Shown here: positions 24,070-26,169 of the stretch, one piece after another
How positions within the stretch are numbered: position 1 is the first letter of the stretch
How the letters are laid out: each line of letters starts with the position of its first letter
Assembly (NCBI GenBank): GCA_039819065.1
Contig: JBCBSS010000114.1
Coordinates: forward strand, 1-26,169
Direction of reading: 5' to 3'
From: JBCBSS01 sp039819065
GTDB lineage: Bacteria > Bacteroidota > Bacteroidia > Cytophagales > Cyclobacteriaceae
Length of the DNA stretch: 26,169 bases
The notes under the pieces: generated by a model
What the model was told of the DNA's origin: nothing
The model's database searches: none
What the model saw: the letters and a program-made list of their open reading frames with translations, nothing else
Position numbers and translations under genes: made by a program

Positions 24070-25959
24070 ATGATAAAAGCTTTAGGCCTCTTACTTCTTT
24101 TTTGCTGTCAAATCGGGTTTGCTCAGACCAGGTTTGATGTCTCCTCTGCAGCTGAATTCAACTCAGCTCATGCTAATGCCGATCCAGGTGATTCGCTAGT
24201 ATGGCGGTCAGGCACCTACTCGGATGTGTTTATGGATATTACTAAAAGCAGTTTGATCGTAACGGCAGCAGTGCCCGGGACTGTGATTTTTGACGGTGCT
24301 TCTAAAGTGGAAATTGATGGAGATCATGTTACGCTAAGTGAATTACAATTTATTGGTGGTAACATTGGAACTGATCATGTCATTCGTATTTGGGGTGATG
24401 ATGTCCTTATCACCCAGATAAACATCGCGGATTATACCTGCTATAAATACCTAATTGTTGATGAAGATTCCCAAAGCACCACCATTAGCTACAGCAATTT
24501 TGAAAATAGACTCAATCTCGATGATCAGAATATTCTCTCGATCCTTGTCGACGAAAACGTGCCGGGTTATCATAAAATACAGTATTGTTCCTTTAAAAAT
24601 TTCGAAGGCACGGGAAATGATCTGGGAATAGAGCCTATCAGAATTGGAGTAAGTACTCAAGCTGAATTCGATAGCCGTACCATTGTAGAGTATTGTTATT
24701 TTACCAACTGCGATGGCGATGGCGAATTGATCTCTAATAAAGCTTCACAAAATGTGATCCGATATAACACATTCGAAAACAACTCAAAGGCAGAGCTTGT
24801 GCTCAGGCATGGAGATGAAGCGATAGTCTATGGTAATTTCTTTTTGAATAATATGGGCGGGGTACGTGTAAGAGAAGGATCCAATCACTTCATTTACAAC
24901 AACTATTTTGAGGGACTGGATAGGCGCTCCATATTTCTTCAAAATGAATCCTCCGATCCCCTTTCAGATATCCATGTATATTTCAATACAATTGTTGCCT
25001 CTGCTGAGATGATTCTTGGTGGTGATGGAGGCAGTAATCCGCCTAAAAATGTGTTCATAGCTAACAATATTTTTGCCGATCCGGAAGACCGGCTGTTTGA
25101 GGAATCTACCGGAAATGAGACTTGGATTGGCAATATTTCAAGCGGTAATCTGGGCATAAGCCGGCCTGGTGGAATTACCGATATGGATCCTGGTCTGATA
25201 GCCAACGGAGAAGGCTTTTATCAAATAAGCGCTTCAAGTACAGCTATCGATAATGCAAGTACAGGTTTTCCCAGTATTCCAAGCTTTGAAGAATTGGATT
25301 TTGATTCGAACCTATCGTTGGATCTTATGCAACAAAATCGACCTGGCTCAATTCTCTCTAAGGATATTGGAGCGGTTGAGTTTTCGGCAAACTTAACAGT
25401 GAAGCCTCATGCTACAGAAGAGAATACAGGTCCCTCATATCTAGGAAATGTACAAACTGCAAGTGTTGGAATTATAGATATTGGAGGGGGCCAAGTAGTT
25501 TTGGAACCGCAGCAAGATACCTATATCATAGGTTCCGTGATCACGGCTACTGCCATACCAGATACTGGGTATGAGTTTAAAAATTGGATTTTGAATCTTT
25601 CTGGAACCGAAAATCCGAAAGCATTCGTGGTATCCGCCGATATGGATGTCAGTGCTGAATTTGAGCCAAATGTTGTACTCAGCCTGGAAGAGGAGAAAAG
25701 CCCGTTCTTGATTTACCCTAACCCATCTAATGAGATGTTGACTGTTGATATGATGGGTGATTTTTACACAATGGTCACATTCGAGATTTTGACGCTTAAG
25801 GGCGAATTAATACTCAACGAGAAAGTGACTTCTTCCAACCGAACGATCACAATCGATATTTCTGAAATTCCCACCGGAACGTATATACTCAAGTATTCTC
25901 TGGGTATTGATCAAGATTTTATCAACTCTACTGGCATATTGAAGTTCGTTAAAAACTAA
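24070..25959 (+). CDS. T9SS-exported alginate lyase, polysaccharide lyase family 6 (PL6), with repeat domain
   Basis: A 629-residue secreted PL6/chondroitinase-B-family lyase. The signal peptide ends at IGFAQ (residue 19). The parallel beta-helix covers about 22-440, with catalytic Lys224 in GELISNKASQNV and Arg246 in LVLRHGDEA. A divergent InlB-B/bacterial-repeat domain follows (about 465-532, GGGQVVLEPQQDTY, GYEFKNWILN, MDVSAEFEPN). The end is a type A T9SS sorting domain (about 545-629) with IYPNPSNEMLTVD, LKGELI and IPTGTYILKY. It is thus a single-catalytic-domain PL6 released or attached outside the cell, unlike the lipoprotein PL6 of the core operon. It is preceded by a terminator, so it is separately transcribed. 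Chondroitinase activity is less likely given the surrounding alginate genes. Confidence 0.92.
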   Translation: MIKALGLLLLFCCQIGFAQTRFDVSSAAEFNSAHANADPGDSLVWRSGTYSDVFMDITKSSLIVTAAVPGTVIFDGASKVEIDGDHVTLSELQFIGGNIGTDHVIRIWGDDVLITQINIADYTCYKYLIVDEDSQSTTISYSNFENRLNLDDQNILSILVDENVPGYHKIQYCSFKNFEGTGNDLGIEPIRIGVSTQAEFDSRTIVEYCYFTNCDGDGELISNKASQNVIRYNTFENNSKAELVLRHGDEAIVYGNFFLNNMGGVRVREGSNHFIYNNYFEGLDRRSIFLQNESSDPLSDIHVYFNTIVASAEMILGGDGGSNPPKNVFIANNIFADPEDRLFEESTGNETWIGNISSGNLGISRPGGITDMDPGLIANGEGFYQISASSTAIDNASTGFPSIPSFEELDFDSNLSLDLMQQNRPGSILSKDIGAVEFSANLTVKPHATEENTGPSYLGNVQTASVGIIDIGGGQVVLEPQQDTYIIGSVITATAIPDTGYEFKNWILNLSGTENPKAFVVSADMDVSAEFEPNVVLSLEEEKSPFLIYPNPSNEMLTVDMMGDFYTMVTFEILTLKGELILNEKVTSSNRTITIDISEIPTGTYILKYSLGIDQDFINSTGILKFVKN

Positions 25960-26169
25960 TTAGAGAGTCCTTGGAAATCGTCTGGCATCAAAAAAAAGAG
26001 GCTTTCCCACCAATTTTGACAGTTTTGCAAGTTGAAATCAAATACTCAAAACACCAAAATCGACCTTTATGGTAGAAATTGAGGTTCTGGCTTTTAAGGC
26101 CTGCTGAAAAACGTGTAGAAATATAAAAGCGGTGCCATTTTGACGTTTTAAACTGTCTCATGGTACTTT
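25960..26169. other. Right-edge non-coding segment, possible insertion-sequence end
   Basis: No open frame is evident. GGCCTGCTGAAAAACG at 26098-26113 resembles the outer end of some IS1182-type elements (from memory). The similar strings CAATTTTGACAGTTTT (26011-26026) and CCATTTTGACGTTTT (26135-26149) flank it. The window ends before any transposase could be seen. Confidence 0.25.

Overview
The window looks like a chromosomal segment of a marine-type Bacteroidota, most likely in or near the Cytophagales. The signs are a SusC/SusD pair, PKD-rich surface lipoproteins, an enzyme with a C-terminal type IX secretion (T9SS) sorting domain, almost no Shine-Dalgarno sequences, and promoter-like sites of the TTG / TAnnTTTG type. 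The taxon is inferred from these features; no 16S gene is present.

Layout. (1) 184-4018 is a housekeeping stretch on the minus strand: an ALDH7-type aldehyde dehydrogenase, a Do/HtrA protease with two PDZ domains, and a small heat-shock protein. Convincing terminators follow the protease and the heat-shock gene. (2) 4254-5507 is a divergently transcribed Nramp-fold transporter that lacks the classical Nramp metal-binding motifs. (3) 5568-6578 is a tRNA-Asn(GTT) locus with an unusual head-to-tail array: intact tRNA, hairpin terminator and GIY-YIG nuclease gene; then a tRNA remnant carrying two small palindromes, a second hairpin and a broken nuclease copy; then a third truncated tRNA remnant and a possible integrase tail. 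(4) 6730-7569 is a FadR/FCD-type GntR regulator with a UxuR/ExuR-like palindrome just before its start. (5) 7805-21693 is an alginate utilisation locus read as one long unit: SusC, SusD, a PKD glycan-binding lipoprotein, alginate lyases PL7, PL6 and PL17, a KdgF-type cupin, an MFS uronate transporter and an SDR reductase. (6) 21694-21825 is a 132-bp MITE/REP-like element with 17-bp terminal inverted repeats and a 6-bp target duplication that contains the SDR stop codon. (7) 21897-25959 holds a second PKD lipoprotein (five PKD domains plus a lectin-like domain) and a second PL6 enzyme exported by T9SS. The right edge may contain the end of an insertion sequence.

Working model for the alginate locus. 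PL7 and the T9SS-borne PL6 cut polymer outside the cell, helped by the PKD lipoproteins. SusC/SusD import oligomers. The PL6 lipoprotein and periplasmic PL17 reduce them to unsaturated monomer. The MFS protein carries monouronate across the inner membrane. The cupin speeds conversion of the unsaturated uronate to the keto form (DEH), and the SDR reduces DEH to KDG. KDG kinase and KDPG aldolase are not in the window. The GntR regulator is the obvious candidate sensor.

The least explained structure is the tRNA-Asn/GIY-YIG array. The spacing from the tRNA 3' end to the next D-arm is exactly 326 bp in both units. The terminator hairpin is kept by compensatory changes. The nuclease stop codon is supplied by tRNA D-arm sequence. 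The same two palindromes replace the anticodon and T-loop regions in both remnants.
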